From: Nothophaeocryptopus gaeumannii
Taxonomy: Eukaryota > Ascomycota > Dothideomycetes > Mycosphaerellales > Mycosphaerellaceae
DNA length: 64,000 nucleotides
Assembly: GCA_031771865.1 (NCBI GenBank)
Contig: JASISA010000022.1
Span: forward strand, 2,108,001 to 2,172,000
Direction: 5' to 3'
In this document: positions 63,302-64,000 of the stretch, piece by piece
Layout: each line of letters starts with the position of its first letter
Position numbering within the stretch: the stretch's first letter is position 1
Notes under the pieces: model-generated
Told to the model about the DNA's origin: nothing
Seen by the model: the letters and a program-made list of their open reading frames with translations, nothing else
Database searches by the model: none
Made by a program: the position numbers and the translations under genes

Positions 63302-64000
63302 TCAACCCTGCACCCCATTAAACGCCAACAAATTCGCACTCCCCTCCCCAACATCCTCAATCACATATCTCGTAGCCAATTCTTGAATCCTCCCACAAAG
63401 TTCCTTCGGTTCTCTCTCCCCCTCCAAAGCAATCAGATATGCTGCCAAACCGGCAATATGCGCACACGCCATCGACGTCCCGGAAATCGTCCGTGTGGCG
63501 CTGCGACTGCCAAATCCAGGAGGATGTAATGTTTTGTCCGGGGGCCCAAGATATCGACTACGCTGCCACAGTTACTGAAATTTTCCGCTCTCCTGTCCTC
63601 ACGCGTCGTAGCTCCTACCGTACATGTTTCTGGTGTAGAAGCTGGTGAAGATTTTTGAAGCAATCTTCGCCCCCTCATTCCCCGCCGGTACGGGCGACGA
63701 AGGCTCGCTCCTTGGGATTTAACGGCTCCGGATGTAGCGTCGTTTCTGTGAGGTTGGGAGAATGGTCCTCCGAGGGACATGGCTAGGATGGTGCGGGATA
63801 TACGTACGGGTTTTGGAGAGGGCGTTGGAGACGGCCCAGTCGATATATACCTTTAAGGACGCCGGAGATGGCGCCGGAGCCAGAGTCGGAGGATTCGAGG
63901 ACTTTGACGGCTATGAGGGAGGATGTTTTCGCCTAGAGAGGAGAGGGAGATGTCAGCTACGAAGAAATGAAAAGAGGTAGACAGGGGTTGACTTACGACG
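63302..64000 (-). pseudogene. Subtilisin-like (proteinase K-type) protease remnant, cut by the window edge
   Basis: Reading from the right edge, an intron (63933-63996, GTAAGT...TCTAG) leads to SSLIAVKVLESSDSGSGAIS, typical of proteinase K. Then come WAVSNALSK, MSLGGPFSQPHRNDA, SSPASTPETCTVGATTRED, FSNCGSVVDIL, APGQNITSSWI, and RSATRTISGTSMACAHIAGL with the catalytic Ser (codon 63473-63475). The end is ARYVIEDVGEG-like text to a TGA at 63302-63304. These pieces lie in different frames: shifts are needed before WAVSN, in the AFVARTGGE region, after VVDIL and after SSWI. A second intron with TACGTA-type donor is plausible after SNALSK. With at least three or four indels the gene is dead. The N-terminal part lies outside the window. 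Confidence 0.8.

Overview
This window is nuclear DNA of a filamentous ascomycete (Pezizomycotina). Dothideomycetes is my best guess from gene content and protein style, but it is an inference. The evidence is short GT-AG introns of about 47-145 nt, often with a CTAAC-like branch site, and eukaryotic single-copy genes (separase, CCT epsilon, PIG-S, HP1, Tho1). It also carries fungal families (areA GATA-like/DUF3295, glutaminase A, berberine-bridge-type oxidase) and fungal transposon relics. There are no operons; neighbours are often divergent and share a promoter.

Left part (1-34.7 kb) is gene-dense. In order: a DEDDh-type nuclease-like protein (-), a Tho1/CIP29 SAP protein (+), and a divergent pair of peroxisomal fatty-acid genes. 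That pair is a malonyl-CoA synthetase-like acyl-CoA synthetase (-) and an acyl-CoA oxidase (+). Both end in the PTS1 tripeptide SKL, and one CCTCGG box lies in their shared promoter. Next come separase (-) with a mitochondrial-type membrane protein (+), a broken SNG1/DUF3533 gene, an acidic-tailed hypothetical protein, an antisense relic, PIG-S (+), a fumarylacetoacetase-like hydrolase (+), a P-loop ATPase (-), an RS-rich protein with a probable premature stop (-), two decayed neighbouring genes (+), an MFS transporter (-), and a divergent CCT5 (-)/HP1 (+) pair with very small first coding exons.

Middle part (34.7-54.3 kb) is gene-poor. One clear gene, an areA GATA-like/DUF3295 regulator (-), sits between about 7.0 kb and 4.5 kb without recognisable genes. 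Beyond it lie a Tc1-type transposase with two in-frame stops, an LVIVD-repeat secreted protein broken by two stops and a frameshift, and a perfect solo LTR (10-bp inverted ends, 5-bp target duplication).

Right part (54.6-64 kb) has two secreted-enzyme genes, a glutaminase A-like protein and an FAD-linked oxidase, both on the minus strand. A gene-free stretch follows, then the edge of a multiply frameshifted subtilisin-like protease.

The most striking feature is the number of decayed genes: at least seven loci carry nonsense codons or small indels. Where the family consensus is clear, the stops fit CAG/CAA/TGG to TAG/TAA changes, the CpA-to-TpA transition typical of repeat-induced point mutation. 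Several lie in genes that need not be repeats, and the unexplained part is whether this is RIP leakage or ordinary decay.
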